Shown in pieces: positions 12,301 through 21,835 of a stretch of 64,000 bases of DNA (positions within the stretch are counted from its first letter, which is position 1; each line of letters opens with the position of its first letter). Under the pieces are notes generated by a model that did not search any database, was not told the DNA's origin, and saw only the letters and a list, made by a program, of their open reading frames with translations. This DNA is from Metellina segmentata (taxonomy: Eukaryota; Arthropoda; Arachnida; Araneae; Tetragnathidae), in assembly GCA_947359465.1 (NCBI GenBank), contig OX375877.1, positions 67,992,698-68,056,697 on the forward strand. The letters run 5' to 3'. The translations under genes and the position numbers were made by a program.

Positions 12301-13525
12301 AGGTATGGAAGATAATATCCAGAAACTGATACAATTCTCTTCTACAAACCCAGATACTTCTGGTATCGCATACCCTATATTTCGTACAGAAAAACACGAA
12401 AATATGGAAGATAATATTTCAAAGCTAAAAAAATTATCCTCTACTACCCAAGATACTTCTGATGTTCTCTACCCAATATTTCGTACAGAAAAACAGGAAA
12501 GTTCTGAAGACAGTATACAAAAACTGATTCATCAAATGGTAAGTTACAATCCAAAAGAGCCTATCACTTATGGTGTTGAAAATCCCAAACACTTGCCCTC
12601 CCTTACAGACTCGAATGTGAACGTTGAACGCAAGCAACCAGAAGAATCCATTCATTTGATTCCTATTTTTTATGAAGATGAGTCCCGTCCAGAAGAGAAT
12701 GTCATGGCCCAAATAATGGTCGATGACTTTGATTCAAGAGTTCCAACTGATGCGAGATTTAGGCATAAAATTCCTGAACAACCACCAGTTTCGAATAAGT
12801 CAACCGCACATGGTGATACCAGCAAAAACTACCACTCGTCAATACAACCTGAAAAGTACACGGACTCAACATATTTTACTGATTATGAGAGTAGTAGTTC
12901 AGACCTGAATGCGGAAGGAAGTGAAATTTATCCGGAAACTGTTATTTTTAAAGACAATTACTTCAGATCCCTTAGAAGAAATTACGAAAGCGATAACTTT
13001 GATTCAAAAGTTCCATCACCACTGATTTTTAGATACAACAATCTTTCAATGCCCACAGCTCCTTTAAATTATTCAACCACAATTTCGACGCATGGTACTA
13101 TAAGCAACGGCTATCATCGAAATTCACCGCAATCTGAACAACCTCTCGACCTAAAATTTGTAACAGGTTATGAAAGCAGTTCAGACTTCAACGCAGAAGA
13201 ATATACACTAACTCCAAAAACAGATATATTCAGCAACTATGTTTCGCCTAATAGAAATTACTACGAAAAACCAAAAGAACATTCTTTACTGGAGCCAAAT
13301 GACAATTTTAGGATTGTTCAATCTTCGCATGATATGCTCCCTCATTTTGAAAAAGGAAGTGAAGATCCGCAGATTCCTGAAGACGCATTGCCTTGGTATA
13401 GAGCTCGTTCCCAATATTATAATTCGCTAGGAACAGAGACAAGACCACCTACTAAATTTCAAGTTCAGTCTACTGTTCTGCATACTTTATCAAGTGAAGA
13501 TATGAACGAACAAACAGATTTTTAA
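6317..13525 (+). CDS. Giant cysteine-free, repeat-rich secreted protein, terminal exon
   Basis: A single open frame of 2,402 codons runs from an acceptor (TTTTATAG ending at 6316) to TAA at 13523-13525. The first in-frame ATG is at 6443, but 42 open codons precede it and the frame joins in phase 0 to the signal-peptide exon at 5355-5435, so I place the exon start at 6317. No known domain is recognised. The product is rich in Ser, Thr, Asn, Glu, Pro and Lys/Arg, has many N-x-S/T sequons and dibasic sites, and has no cysteine and only three Trp. Numbering from Met-6443: four RRTT-x-KSRR-x-RKP blocks (about residues 120-440), six ~61-residue repeats with RRTTPSVF (about 515-890), a Ser/Thr-rich middle (about 1400-1750), four 33-residue SSTTPDTS repeats (about 1898-2030) and two ~90-residue YESSS repeats (about 2093-2275). 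It is probably a disordered extracellular matrix, cuticle, glue or mucin-like protein; the function is unknown. Confidence is high that it is a real coding exon, low for function. Confidence 0.85.
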   Translation, partial: DKTGEVTAGHLAKEVNTPVSEISSREPYNRELFDGTTKVQNTMDKRELQNNVHSIAAIIDENLSLKSTGFGARIKKLPPPVSNPENGIFSNGRNVTSLSLHSRPKEYSRSTSKKPSSIVSFRSSLKPKPNQHKTVSISKEDPQPEKSVQYNIRSPENESPIFASRRTTTKSRRFRKPGSSGNLTRVHSNENTEIQDVTNVTEPSVISNAEQNQEQSVEIPEDAESFRQSQSLPTEGKTISEHGHTRLSNNGSIHSSLFSSRRTIAKSRRFGKPDNSRNLPQVHSMVKPELQDIDDVKEPSAGIASIEVKEKPTEFPIAIVSFRPPPSPLSSLTTEDSTSSENEHTRLPKNESISIVSALRTTAKSRRLRKPGSSKYLQVHRSESPELHNTNNRGDPALITTQRTKKTKNQPTQLPTTEPFRSPQTHISSPTTDDKDVSEHDGQLEKSDEYVNSRFSPSGKDYNPVSTIVPIDQTFYEPRRIRKPNESKPLSKVNITRSRNFQNRNNVRTPSGNINSKQETKQPIKDPLTFVPFRSQSHILSPVTETKVENNEQDIYEKSYTNTRYSSKGKNKFTSESPLVSISQATNKRRTTIPSVPSHFSPKHGSSTQEYRNNEQDIRNEESNEYANIQTPSEKGKELTRNSFISSSNKASHKRRTTPSVFSPFSQKHDSNYKEYTKTGQEESNKDSNIQPPSENGKELTRNSFLSSSNKASHKRRTTPSVFRPFSQKHNSNYQEYTKTGQEESNKDSNIQPPSENGKELTRNSFLSSSNKASHKRRTTPSVFRPFTQKHNSNYQEYTKTGQEESNKYLNTQLPSEEIEELTRDSSSLTPNNEASHTTGQRDSSHFSQKYGSSSQESKSNEQSIQREESNKYSNTRPLSERMKELTWDSSFSSSNKASHRRRTSKPSLKSNFPQEHDFSYQEYRNNTRTQSDFSIKERGNEQSIDVPKQEYSFRSSQVPLSTKTSDTEDQEFRKFTQYENGRSPSKTFKDEHIRSSPTHLPAKVFEPVRITKSKDDGYLPKTDMPINRKLKNNYTIRTPVQVKKHHDDSYAPSEIPAPVVLLRNAPDHVTFPLSDEAYTEEETVDKSSMELLSEPVSNLQLFSDGQVYNSYPNNKGHTIEPSSEFENAGQLVNIYNYPRYKAEVNRMDVWNERPISQGNSKSFSVPHNLASFKNTSSQLNKEIQAKNQQIFTENPSLVTKTTSRFDSPNANPGDRHINTLSPILRHVSNLSLASQIKFLHNSLNHKNVEVLSASKTNRVPSQSVPLPSVPTAQPAYIKYFKPTVQDRSRSPSRSKSFISSPMSTIFDSSTENGQYYHYVMNMGRKSEVNPHKRTPTTLHSTGNGLFKILNETRINLQPNSQTISESAPHNVSKAEMQTSTDSLISPPKNPTQFYKNQPGSFKVNTPGVTNSSQLLEYLPEKMQINEMNLTMEKNIVAPNVSHELKSSIATDNIVSTPKQISFLLKEILTTETIPELTTVSTIEDIFDLTVDNNASLIQDSNFEKKETIQLSRDIKKEVTPLYITTDQAPLITLLVSKNLLITNIPEQDKENVTTSDIVNSSPRNVINKPNFIPESTISVTASYSETTPNPVITNAHNVTMIPIRDSSNLLTILAMTVNNSEKYITPESENLTAVNIDLKSTESVSSTAYISTAESFSSTTEYFNVSDAVTDSPVSFTTVSSFIAEISSNFTAHDTTASEISDSSDSVTNTIEETVAISNPVPQNEFQNSSIGSTIIVGNVPMLEILIERTEMKDFMSRINNMPIIIRVLNPMNQSVQQFQTKSEILVASNENLEDRSENGAVPISHGTTKSLSDTFYENTMSKSAEALQENTAPFENTEANTFLNEVGEAVFSDDAELKNSTLSMDTSNITVNTLVKDAFTVPRVRVITKEDDIQRHPPRLQEKVNHKYYDTLPDLEQSFQMNSELEFEMHDPLADNPQFSSTTPDTSNIPYPIFRTENHKNMEDNIQKLMQFSSTTPDTSDIPYPIIRTEQYEGMEDNIQKLIQFSSTNPDTSGIAYPIFRTEKHENMEDNISKLKKLSSTTQDTSDVLYPIFRTEKQESSEDSIQKLIHQMVSYNPKEPITYGVENPKHLPSLTDSNVNVERKQPEESIHLIPIFYEDESRPEENVMAQIMVDDFDSRVPTDARFRHKIPEQPPVSNKSTAHGDTSKNYHSSIQPEKYTDSTYFTDYESSSSDLNAEGSEIYPETVIFKDNYFRSLRRNYESDNFDSKVPSPLIFRYNNLSMPTAPLNYSTTISTHGTISNGYHRNSPQSEQPLDLKFVTGYESSSDFNAEEYTLTPKTDIFSNYVSPNRNYYEKPKEHSLLEPNDNFRIVQSSHDMLPHFEKGSEDPQIPEDALPWYRARSQYYNSLGTETRPPTKFQVQSTVLHTLSSEDMNEQTDF
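6800..7850 (+). repeat. Four dispersed RRTT/SRR-RKP protein repeats
   Basis: Within the large exon, basic blocks of the type RRTTTKSRRFRKPGSS followed by a VHS/VHR segment recur near 6808, 7096, 7390 and 7743, about 290-350 bp apart. Each is followed by a Glu/Asp-rich spacer and a proline-rich FR-x-P stretch, so the full unit is close to 100 residues. The fourth copy (EPRRIRKPNESKP) is the most diverged. Confidence 0.75.
7985..9110 (+). repeat. Tandem ~183-bp coding repeat, six copies
   Basis: Six head-to-tail units of about 61-64 codons start near 7985, 8178, 8360, 8543, 8726 and 8918. Each carries EESNK, KELTR, SSSNKASHKRRTTPSVF and SQKH-x-SNY or recognisable variants. The units at 8360 and 8543 are nearly identical at the DNA level, while the outer ones are diverged, which points to recent expansion or gene conversion in the middle of the array. 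Unit length is a multiple of three, so copy-number change keeps the frame. Confidence 0.88.
12137..12533 (+). repeat. Tandem 99-bp coding repeat, four copies
   Basis: Four consecutive 33-codon units begin near 12138, 12237, 12336 and 12435. Each has the order SSTTPDTS, YPIFRTE, MEDNIQKL with small changes (SSTNPDTS and SSTTQDTS in the last two). The period is exactly 99 bp. Confidence 0.9.
12721..13270 (+). repeat. Two ~270-bp coding repeats
   Basis: Two adjacent units each begin FDSRVP or FDSKVP and continue through a THG/AHG block, an FTDYESSSSD or VTGYESSSD block and a final RNYYE or RRNYE. They are diverged but clearly collinear. They lie just upstream of the unique C-terminal tail (LPWYRARSQYY ... 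NEQTDF). Confidence 0.8.
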
Positions 13526-15240
13526 TTTTGAAGTAAATCTAAAAGAAATTTTGACTTACTTCAATTTCTTTTAAAAGTAATTCAGACTTAAAATCTAAAA
13601 GAAATTCTGACATCAATCTCCTAAAAGTAATTCTGATTTTATTTTCAAAAAAAAAAAAATGGCTATGCAAGTCAAAAGAACGGTCTTTCTTGGAAGCGAA
13701 AAACAATTTTTGATGCCTTTCAGTCTTCTCCCTCATTTTAACTAAAGTGAAAAATCATAACTGATTCCTAATGACCACCTTGTGTTGATATTAAAACACT
13801 AGTTTCCAATATTATTTTCAAGAAACAGAGATAAAACCACCTTCTAAAAATCACGTTTAGTCTACTGTTGCTCTACTTACTTTATCAAACGAAGATATAT
13901 ATTTTTGATTTTGAAGTAAATTTTCTAAAAAAATTCTAACTTAAAATCCCTCAAAAGAAATTTCGACTTCAATCTCCTTCAAGAAATTCTGACTTCAATC
14001 TTCTAAAACTAATTCTGACTTCAATCTCCTTAAAATAAATCTGACTTCGATTTCCCAAAAAAAGTACTATGAAAATCAAAAGAAAGGTCTTGCATGGTAG
14101 CAAGTAACAAAATTTTGAGACATTTCAATCTTCTCATTATGTCCCCTTCTTTTGACAAAAGTAAAAAATCCTAACTGACTCCTTGCCAATATTATTCTCT
14201 AGGAACAGACAAAATCACGTACCAAATTTCCCGTTCAAGTCTACTGTTCTGCATAATTTTTGAAGATATAAAAGAAGATACAGATTTTTATTTTGAAGTC
14301 TCTTTAAAGAAATTCTGTGTGATTTCAATTTCTAAAAAAACAATTACTATGACAAAACAAAAGAATGTTTTTTTTTATGGAAGTCAATGACAGTTTGAGA
14401 CCTTTCAATCTTCTCATTATATGTCCCTCTTTTTAACAAAAGTAAAAAATCCTAACTGAGATTCCTAATGACCCTTTGCCTTAGTATAAAGTTCATTTCC
14501 AATATTATTCTCTAGGTACAAATAAAATCGCCCCCTCCAAATTTCACTTTCATAATTTTTGAAGATATAAATGAAGATACAGATTTTTATTTCGAAGTCT
14601 CTTTAAAGAAATTCTGTATGATTTCAATTTCTAAAAAAACAATTACTATGACAAAACAAAATAATGGTTTTTTTTATGGAAGCCAATGACAATTTGAGAC
14701 CTTTCTATCTTCTCATTATATGTCCCTCCTTTTAACAAAAATAAAAAATCTTAACTGAGATTCTTAATGACCCTTTGCCTTAGTATAAAGCTCATTTCCA
14801 ATATTATTCTCTAGGAACAAACAAAATCGCCCACCAAATTTCACGTTCAGTCCACTGTTCTGCATAATTTTTGAAGATATAAATGAAGATACAGATTTTT
14901 AATTCGAAGTCTCTTTAAAGAAATTCTGTGAGTTTTCAATTTCTAAATAAAAAATTACTATGACAAAATAAAAGAATGGTTTTTCCTAGAAGGCAATGAC
15001 AATTTAAGACCTTTCAATCTTCTAATAAGACATCATTTTTACAAGGTAAGGGGAAAATCCTAACTGATTCCTAACAACGCCTTGCCTTGGCATTATATTG
15101 AGCTTGTTCGCAATATTATAATCCTTCAAGAACGGAGCCAAGATTACCCACTGAATTTCAAGTTCTGTCTGCTGTTCTGCGTACTTTATCAAGTCAAGAT
15201 ATGAATGATGATAAGGCTAGTTCTGACTTTAAATGAAAAC
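13372..15240 (+). repeat. Decayed tandem copies of the gene's 3' end
   Basis: The last ~150 coding bases and 3' UTR of the giant gene are repeated in tandem. Unit starts, each at a GATTCCT-like sequence, are near 13372 (the functional end), 13763, 14177, 14460, 14759 and 15066. Each copy keeps CCTTGCCTTGGTAT-like, CAATATTATTCTCTAGGAAC-like, TCTACTGTTCTGCAT-like and GAAGATACAGATTTTTA-like blocks that align with the true C-terminus and stop. Copies at 14460 and 14759 have TAG in place of the conserved Trp codon, and all carry indels, so they are non-coding and probably form a long 3' UTR. The second and first spacers are ~400 bp; later units are ~300 bp. Confidence 0.87.
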
Positions 15241-15498
15241 ACGTGGTTTTACACTCAACCCTAAAAGAACAGCTTCGAGCCCGGCAAACTTTCTGAATTT
15301 ATAAGTTTAATTGACACCAATAAACTTACGTTAGTGTAGTTGGAGCACTAAGTGTCTGTTTGGGCTGAACAGACTATGTTGATACTTCGTAATTTTTGTA
15401 AATAATTCACATTATTTGCACCTCTGTACTGCATATCCTGTTAATGCATGTCTGATTGTTGCCAAATTGTATGTTTATGTACAGTAAATGTAAGCTCT

Positions 15499-15504
15499 AA
15501 TAAA
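15499..15504 (+). terminator. Candidate polyadenylation signal
   Basis: AATAAA within CTCTAATAAAAGTACTTG, downstream of the last decayed 3'-end repeat and followed by T-rich sequence. It is the most plausible 3' end for the giant gene, giving a ~2-kb 3' UTR. Other AATAAA hexamers occur by chance in such AT-rich DNA, so this is tentative. Confidence 0.4.
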
Positions 15505-15641
15505 AGTACTTGAACACTATGTTAATTTTACTTTTTATTTAAAAATATTTTAACAAGAAATCGTGAAGATTCTTTGCTTTACCGAACTATTTGAATTGTC
15601 TTATTTTTTATTTTAACTTATATGTAGATAATGTATGTGCT

Positions 15642-15802
15642 CATATGGCAAAATGTTATAAGTCACTTTTTTTAATTTTTCGGGACAACAATTTTAAGAT
15701 TCGAGATTCAACATGGGGTTCTGTGGTTTTGACTTATCAACAATTTTCCACTTTTGTTTTCTCATGAATTGAAAGAGAAAGACTTACGACATTTTGCCAT
15801 CT
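15642..15802. mobile_element. Small MITE-like inverted repeat
   Basis: ATGGCAAAATGTTATAAGTC at 15644-15663 is mirrored by GACTTACGACATTTTGCCAT at 15781-15800 (two mismatches). A third inverted half-copy, ACAACATTTTGCCATCTGAG, lies at 15864-15883. The spacer has no open frame. Superfamily is unknown and no clean target duplication was seen. Confidence 0.5.
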
Positions 15803-15883
15803 ACTAAACATCTACAAACCAGACTCCATGATGGGACTTACTCAGTTTTTTGGGAAAAGTGATACAACATTTTGCCATCTGAG

Positions 15884-17546
15884 CACAGATGTGATAAAAG
15901 TAACCAGAAGAAAACCTCTTGGTTTATGATATTTTTTTGTTGTTGGATCAATATTTGAATAATTTTATTCGTTAGTGATAAAAAAGTTACTCAATTCCAT
16001 TGAAAATTATCATTACAAAGTAGAAAATTGCAGCATTTAATTTCTCTTATAGTAACTGTCTTGACTTTTGATTGTTAAAATTCTTACCTTTAGCGTATCA
16101 TCTTTTCATTTGTTCACCCTTTCTAAAATAAAAGGATGTAAAATTAACAACATAAAGAAAAAAAATTTTAATTTAAAATAGTTATTGTTTTTAACTGATT
16201 ACATTACAATATATTTTCAAGTTTCTACATCTCTCTCTGTAATAGGACCATCTGTCAAACATAATGGATTTTCGATTCATTAGCATTTTAACAACATTAA
16301 AAATGTAAGGAATGATTAATCCATAAGAAAAACTATTTCTTAGAGCTTCAGCTGATAAATTTAAGATATTCTAAATGGCTGTTTTAGATTTCTGTAGAAT
16401 AATAAAAGAAAAACAGGTTTGTGAAAGAACATTCTTTCAAGCACACTTTGAAATTATTACTTTTCCCGTTTAATGCAAACAAGCAAATAAATCAATTTTA
16501 CTTTCATTTAAAACCAAATTAAGAAGTTATTTGAAAATGAATTTTCTAACTAAATCTCAAAGAAAAAAGGTTTATTTTAATAGAAAAAATGTGTGTATTG
16601 ATAAGTAAATCACTTTCTTTACAAACTGTTAACATGTATTCCTTTGATGTCTTTCGCAAACTCGGAAATTTTAAAGGAGATGAAATGTTTGTTTTTTGAA
16701 TCATTAGTGCATGGATATATTTTTCCTCAGTAAAGAAACATGGTTCGTAAATTTTTTGAGATTATAAAATTCAGATGGAAATATTTTAAAGCGTATATAT
16801 TTTTACTAAATGCATAGGCAGAAAAAAGAAATCTAATTTATCCTTTTAAATTCTTGAATGAAATATTTTCTTTAAATCCACTTTCGTTTCAAATCCGTCA
16901 GAAAATTGTGAATTATTTTTTTTAATGGTTTCAGATAATTTCAATACTTTGTACGACTCAAGAATTTTTTTTAATAAAAGCAAATTCGAAAGTTTTTTTA
17001 TTTTCAATTTTGTTATCAGTAGATTTTTAATCAGAATATCACAGCCAAATGACACTAACAATCCTAAGACAAAAGTTTGATAATTTAAATTAAACAATAT
17101 CCATTTTCACTCTTTTCATAGATTTTTAAGAATATCTTTTTCAAATTTTTCGTGGCTCACACAAAACAACAAGCGTTAGTAGACTGACTGTAACTAAATT
17201 TATTAACATTGATTCAAAATAGGGTACTACTATCCCCAGTACACAGATAATTACTGTACTGTCCTGACAAATTGCAACATTCTTGGCGATTACAAAGAAA
17301 AAGAAAAGTTACGCCTATTAAATAGCGTTGCCAACAACTATCACGGAGTTAGGTACGGCCCGAACAAAATTTCTTTAGCTGAAATAAGGGTAAGCCTTAT
17401 AAAAGCTTGTAAACTTTTGCATTCGCATGAAAGCACTTAGGACATAGACCACTTGAGGGCTGACTTGTTTCGAGAATGCGCCTTACAGATTGGTCTCCGC
17501 TGATTAAGTTATCTAGCTCCTTCTACCTTTATTTTTATTTTTAAAA
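15884..17546. other. No gene recognised
   Basis: Very AT-rich. The open frame at 16846-17097 on the minus strand (83 codons, Lys/Leu/Ile-rich) has no recognisable motif or flanking splice context and is most simply explained by base composition. Confidence 0.45.
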
Positions 17547-17600
17547 CTAGGGGGATCTACTACCTGCTCGCTACGCACGCCAAAAACCGGTGATTACAAC
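17547..17600 (-). mobile_element. Possible Helitron 3' terminus
   Basis: On the minus strand this reads GCGTAGCGAGCAGG ... ATCCCCCTAG followed by T. It resembles the last 30 bases of the well-defined Helitron at 45669-46321 (AGCGAGCAGGGGGCAGG ... CCCCCTAG then T). The terminal hairpin is not preserved here and no 5' TC end was located on the minus strand to the right, so the element extent is unknown. Confidence 0.4.
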
Positions 17601-17741
17601 CCAATCCCATTTGATTTTTTTCGCAAACCAACGCTTTTTTCGTAACTATCTTGGTGGGGGTCAGGTGTGAACGTGTTTTGTCTTCGCAAACTAACACACG
17701 AAATAAAAGCTTTCTTGCTGCGCAAGTTTTAATTCTAAGGA

Positions 17742-17885
17742 ATCAGTCCCACCACCACCCAACATGACACGAGCATGTCGCCTCATTATTTTCCTAGAAG
17801 AGAAAAAAAAAGAAATTATTTAAAGAAATCAGTCCCACAACCACCCGACATGAAACGAGCATGTCGCCTTATTCCTTCCCTGAAA
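17742..17885. repeat. Two-copy tandem duplication, ~80 bp
   Basis: A block starting AATCAGTCCCACCACCACCC and ending near CATGTCGCCTCATT at 17742-17792 recurs at 17827-17873 with a few substitutions (CCACAACCACCCGACATGAA). The spacer is purine-rich. The short open frame 17775-17963 is a by-product of the duplication. Confidence 0.6.
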
Positions 17886-18139
17886 GAGAGAAAAGACGAT
17901 TTGAAGTCGATTCAAACGTTAGTTAAAAATTCAAATTCAAACAAACGAAACGAAAGAAAATAATTCACTTACCAGAAGTTCTGATTGAGGACTATGACAG
18001 TAATATTATGGTATCCAATGGTCCAATACTTTTGTATACAGTTCATTATGTGGAGAGTTGAGTTGTACATGCCCTTTCATACAAAGTTAGTTTTGTAAAG
18101 ACATATTTTCCGGTATTTGAATCTAGCACATATTAGTTC

Positions 18140-18460
18140 GTTATTCCCGATTGAATTTTCGGGCCCATGAGGTCACAGAGAGTTTCAACGACCAAAAAAG
18201 TCGTTTCTATGGCTACGGCGATATATTTTATATCTGGCAACCCCGTGTAGCGTCGTAGGGGGTCTCTCTGACCACAGCTTTGATGGTGGACCTTGAATTT
18301 ATGACCGGATGGGGGTATCCCCTTGTCTTTGAACTGCAGCGGTTTCGGAAGAACGGGTGGGGACTTCTCTGGAGAAAAAGAGAGAATTCTTGAAAAGCAG
18401 GAACGTGAACGGAGGCAGAACAGCTTTGCTCCGATGAAGCTGCGGGACTGAAACCCTATT
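18140..18460. other. GC-richer block of unknown nature
   Basis: About 320 bp of clearly higher GC than the surroundings, without an open frame above 60 codons. A short imperfect inverted repeat (GGTCACAGAGAG near 18171 and CTCTCTGACC near 18265) flanks its left third. It could be a promoter/5' UTR, an old mobile element or a solo terminal repeat; the sequence does not decide. Confidence 0.3.
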
Positions 18461-18659
18461 TGTATTTTCCATAATCTAGCCTCGAAATAGCCGTTAATTA
18501 TATGTATATCTTCAAAAATTAATTAAATGTGCTGTATTTTTAAATGTTGTTTTAATTGCCTTCAAGCCACTCGCCACGTAGATTATACTCACAACGTTAC
18601 ACCCGTTAGAAATGTAATCTTTTCTTCTCCGCGAAAAAAAAACTTAAATACTACGCAAA

Positions 18660-19005
18660 ATTTTAAATTATGCTTTTCATCGCAACGGATTTATTTATGA
18701 ACCAATTTTAAATTTATCATACTATAAGAAAGAGCACATTCTAAGCTTTCACCTAGTGTTTTCAAATTTTAAAACTAATAGTATTAAGCTATACATATGA
18801 CAGCGTTAGTTTTCTATCGAAAATTATAATCTAAAAATTTCGAAATTTGTATGACTAACTTTTAAATGCATCGAATTTATTTATAAACCAATTTAAAAAG
18901 TATTTGTACCATAAAAAAGGGTATATTCTAAGGTTTCACGTAATGTTTTCACATTCAAAAACTATAAGTATTAAGCTACAGATATTTTAACAGTTTTAAC
19001 AAAAA
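18660..19005. repeat. Diverged tandem duplication, ~185-bp unit
   Basis: Two non-coding units share the order GATTTATTTATGAACCAATT-like, GCACATTCTAAGCTTTCAC-like, TAGTGTTTTCAAATT-like and AGTATTAAGCTA. The first is at about 18660-18830, the second at about 18850-19005. Confidence 0.6.
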
Positions 19006-19684
19006 CAACAAAAATTTCCCGATTTTTCTCGAATTTCAAAAAAAAAAATATTACCAAGAACCAAATTGAAATTTATAAAAAAACTCGACGAGGTGCAAAA
19101 ATTCACGTTTAGTCTCTAAAAAGCTCACTGCTGAAGACTGAAAATTTTTATGTGTTTTGCTCTCACTCGTGGAAGATATTTCGCTTTTTTTTATTTTGAC
19201 ACAATGCACCCTAAACTAATAGCCGCTTCGGGAGAAAAGACCTGCTCTATCTTGTTTCCCGTACAATTTTGAAGAAACCGTGTTAATTTCGTAATTTTCT
19301 TACGAGTACTTTCTCGGGAAACCGTTGGAGAATCGAGGGGAAAAAGCGAGTTTTCAATTTTGCGGGGGCTACAGCAGTAACTTTTTTATACAGAGGTAAA
19401 TTCATTTAAGAAATTTCTGTTCTGATTTCCCCCCTTTTCGATGAGGAGATGAGCTACTTCGCAACAAGTGCTCCATAAGTGATTTGTCCAGTCCTGTCCA
19501 GCATTCAAAAAGGAGATATTTTGAAGGAAAATGGCTTTTAATCTTAGTGTCTTAACGTTTGAAATTCGAATGGATTGGTGATCAATAAATGGTGGATACG
19601 ATCATATAGATAATTCTATTAGATAAATAGAAACAACATTGAGATTTGTGGTTGTAAACAACTATTAAAAAAAATTTAAATATT

Positions 19685-19985
19685 CAAACTTGTGTGCGAG
19701 CAAAATTCCGAGGAGAGTTTGTTATTTGAATTCAAACTTTTTGTAGGCAAAATTTCGAAGAGAGTTTGTTATTTGAATTCAAACTTTTTGTTGACTATGT
19801 TTTAAGTTTAGGTGACGATAGTTTGATAGCAATAAATTAAGTTTAATAAATAGTTTGTTAGTTATAAAACCTGTTAAAAAGGATTTTTAATACTGATTTC
19901 GAGGGTAGTTTGCTGTTTGAATTCAAAATTTTGTGTGGGAAAAGATAATACTAATTTTGAGGACAGTTTACTGCTTGATACTTGT
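19685..19985. repeat. Short tandem repeats built on GAGAGTTTGTTATTTGAATT
   Basis: Two adjacent ~50-bp units (from about 19685 and 19732) share GAGAGTTTGTTATTTGAATT and CAAACTTTTTGT. Two more degenerate units (GGGTAGTTTGCTGTTTGAATT near 19903 and GAGGACAGTTTACTGCTTGA near 19960) follow after a gap. Confidence 0.6.
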
Positions 19986-21830
19986 GATAACTGTTGAGAT
20001 CTGTATAGTTAGCGTCAAACTATTGAATACATTTAGTAGTAATTCTTTGTTAAAACTAACAATCCTTGAATGAATAAGTGCTATTAGTGGCCAGGTAGCA
20101 AAACAACTTTAGAGCGGAAAACGTAATCAAACCAAACCTGCATGAAGAATCAAAAAATACATTTAATTTAAGAAATATTTAAACATAAAAAATTTCAAAA
20201 TTTTTCTAAAAACTGAAGAAATAAAAGATATTTAACAAAAACTATTTTTTAATGTTTGAAAAATTGTTCAAATTGCAAAAGTACGGGTCTCTACTGATAA
20301 TTGTGATATTCCAGAATATTTATATCTTATTTAAATAAATTTTGAAAACGTAGCCTTTATTTTTAATTTTTTGTGGTGATTTAATAAATAAAACTAATTA
20401 TTCTAAGAAGAGCTTATTGAAGCAAAACATTTATCCTTTTTAAAACTAACGCAGATAAAAAATTTTAACTGAGTGACATTTTCAAATTTGAATTTGATAC
20501 AAGAACTATTATTTTAAAAGTAGGTTTTTGCCTCATTATATAGTAGATAATCTTTTCATAAACATGTCAAATAAATTCACCTTATGGATGTGGTGAAAGG
20601 TGATATATGAAAATAAAAAAAGATATTTAAAAAATAAAATAAATTTAATTAAAACTTTACACATCTGGAGTAGAACTGTTTTTATTATTAATTAGCTATC
20701 TTTACACTTTTCAGAGTCAAGAGTAATTCGGTTTGAAGTTGCTTTCTTTTTAAAGCGTATAACTTTAAAATAAATTATTTTACGGAGATTATTGACATCA
20801 ATATCAGAAAAGAACATTAAGTGTCATTGAATATTGCTGGAGAAATACTAATATTTCATATCCTGAAATTCACACATACATGTATTATTGTGACTGCAAT
20901 ATTGTTGATAAATTCCTTTCTCAGACATAATTCGATTTTTAAATCATTTTTAAAAACTCCAGAATACTCTGGATTGAACTGAATTTTTTTTTCAATGAAT
21001 GCTGTTTGTTTCATATGCCTATTTTCGTATTAGGTTCGCAGTATCCTATGAAAGAACGTATGCAAAAATATTTACTTTCGTGTAATACATTTCAATTCTA
21101 CGCTTCTCTCTAGTTCTCTGAAAATATCTCTACATAATTAAGGAAAACAAATCTTCTTACATAGTGCTTGTTCATGACACAATTCAACACAGTTAAAGAC
21201 TCCATATTGACATAAATAATTATTTAAAACAAAAATATTTACTTGGAATCCGGCGAGCGGCATTGAAACCAAAAATATTAAAAATCAGCGCTACTCTACG
21301 TGCAAATTTATTTATGAAAACTAAAACATGCACATGTCGTCATAAACATAGCAAAAAAACCTTGTATCATTAGATAATTTACTTATACTTTTACTCGCGC
21401 TAATCCTTTAAATGTAGAGGTTTTCGAGGAGTGTAGTGTTGTTTTCCCCTACAGCACATTTAATTACTTATGATTGGAAGAATCTTAGGAACGATTCTAT
21501 TGATAAAGGTCCAAACTGTTTGGAAGCCATGTAGATTTAAGAACGGATATATGCTTGGTAACACCTCCCCAGACGGATAAAAATATTCTACATTTAGGTT
21601 TTTCCAAATGACATTTATTTTTCTCTGTCACCCATTAATTTCAAGGGGAAAATAAAATTATAATTAAACATTATAACATTACCTAGAAAAAATTTTTGCG
21701 TTCATTCATTTTTAACATAAAAACACTTTTAAATATAAAGCTTTTGACAATCATAGTTTTCTGAATTTTACATAGATTAAATAGTATAAAAGGCAGCAAA
21801 ATTTAAAAACTCCAAAATGTGACTATAAAG
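19986..21830. other. No gene recognised
   Basis: AT-rich, no open frame with a recognisable family and no clear repeat structure visible by eye. Confidence 0.4.
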
Positions 21831-21835
21831 GATTT

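Noticed and set aside
6397..12712. Several minus-strand and out-of-frame open frames inside the giant exon
   Set aside because: They are shadows of the 2,402-codon frame and its repeats.
16846..17097. 83-codon Lys/Leu/Ile-rich minus-strand frame
   Set aside because: Expected from AT-rich composition; no domain, signal or splice support.
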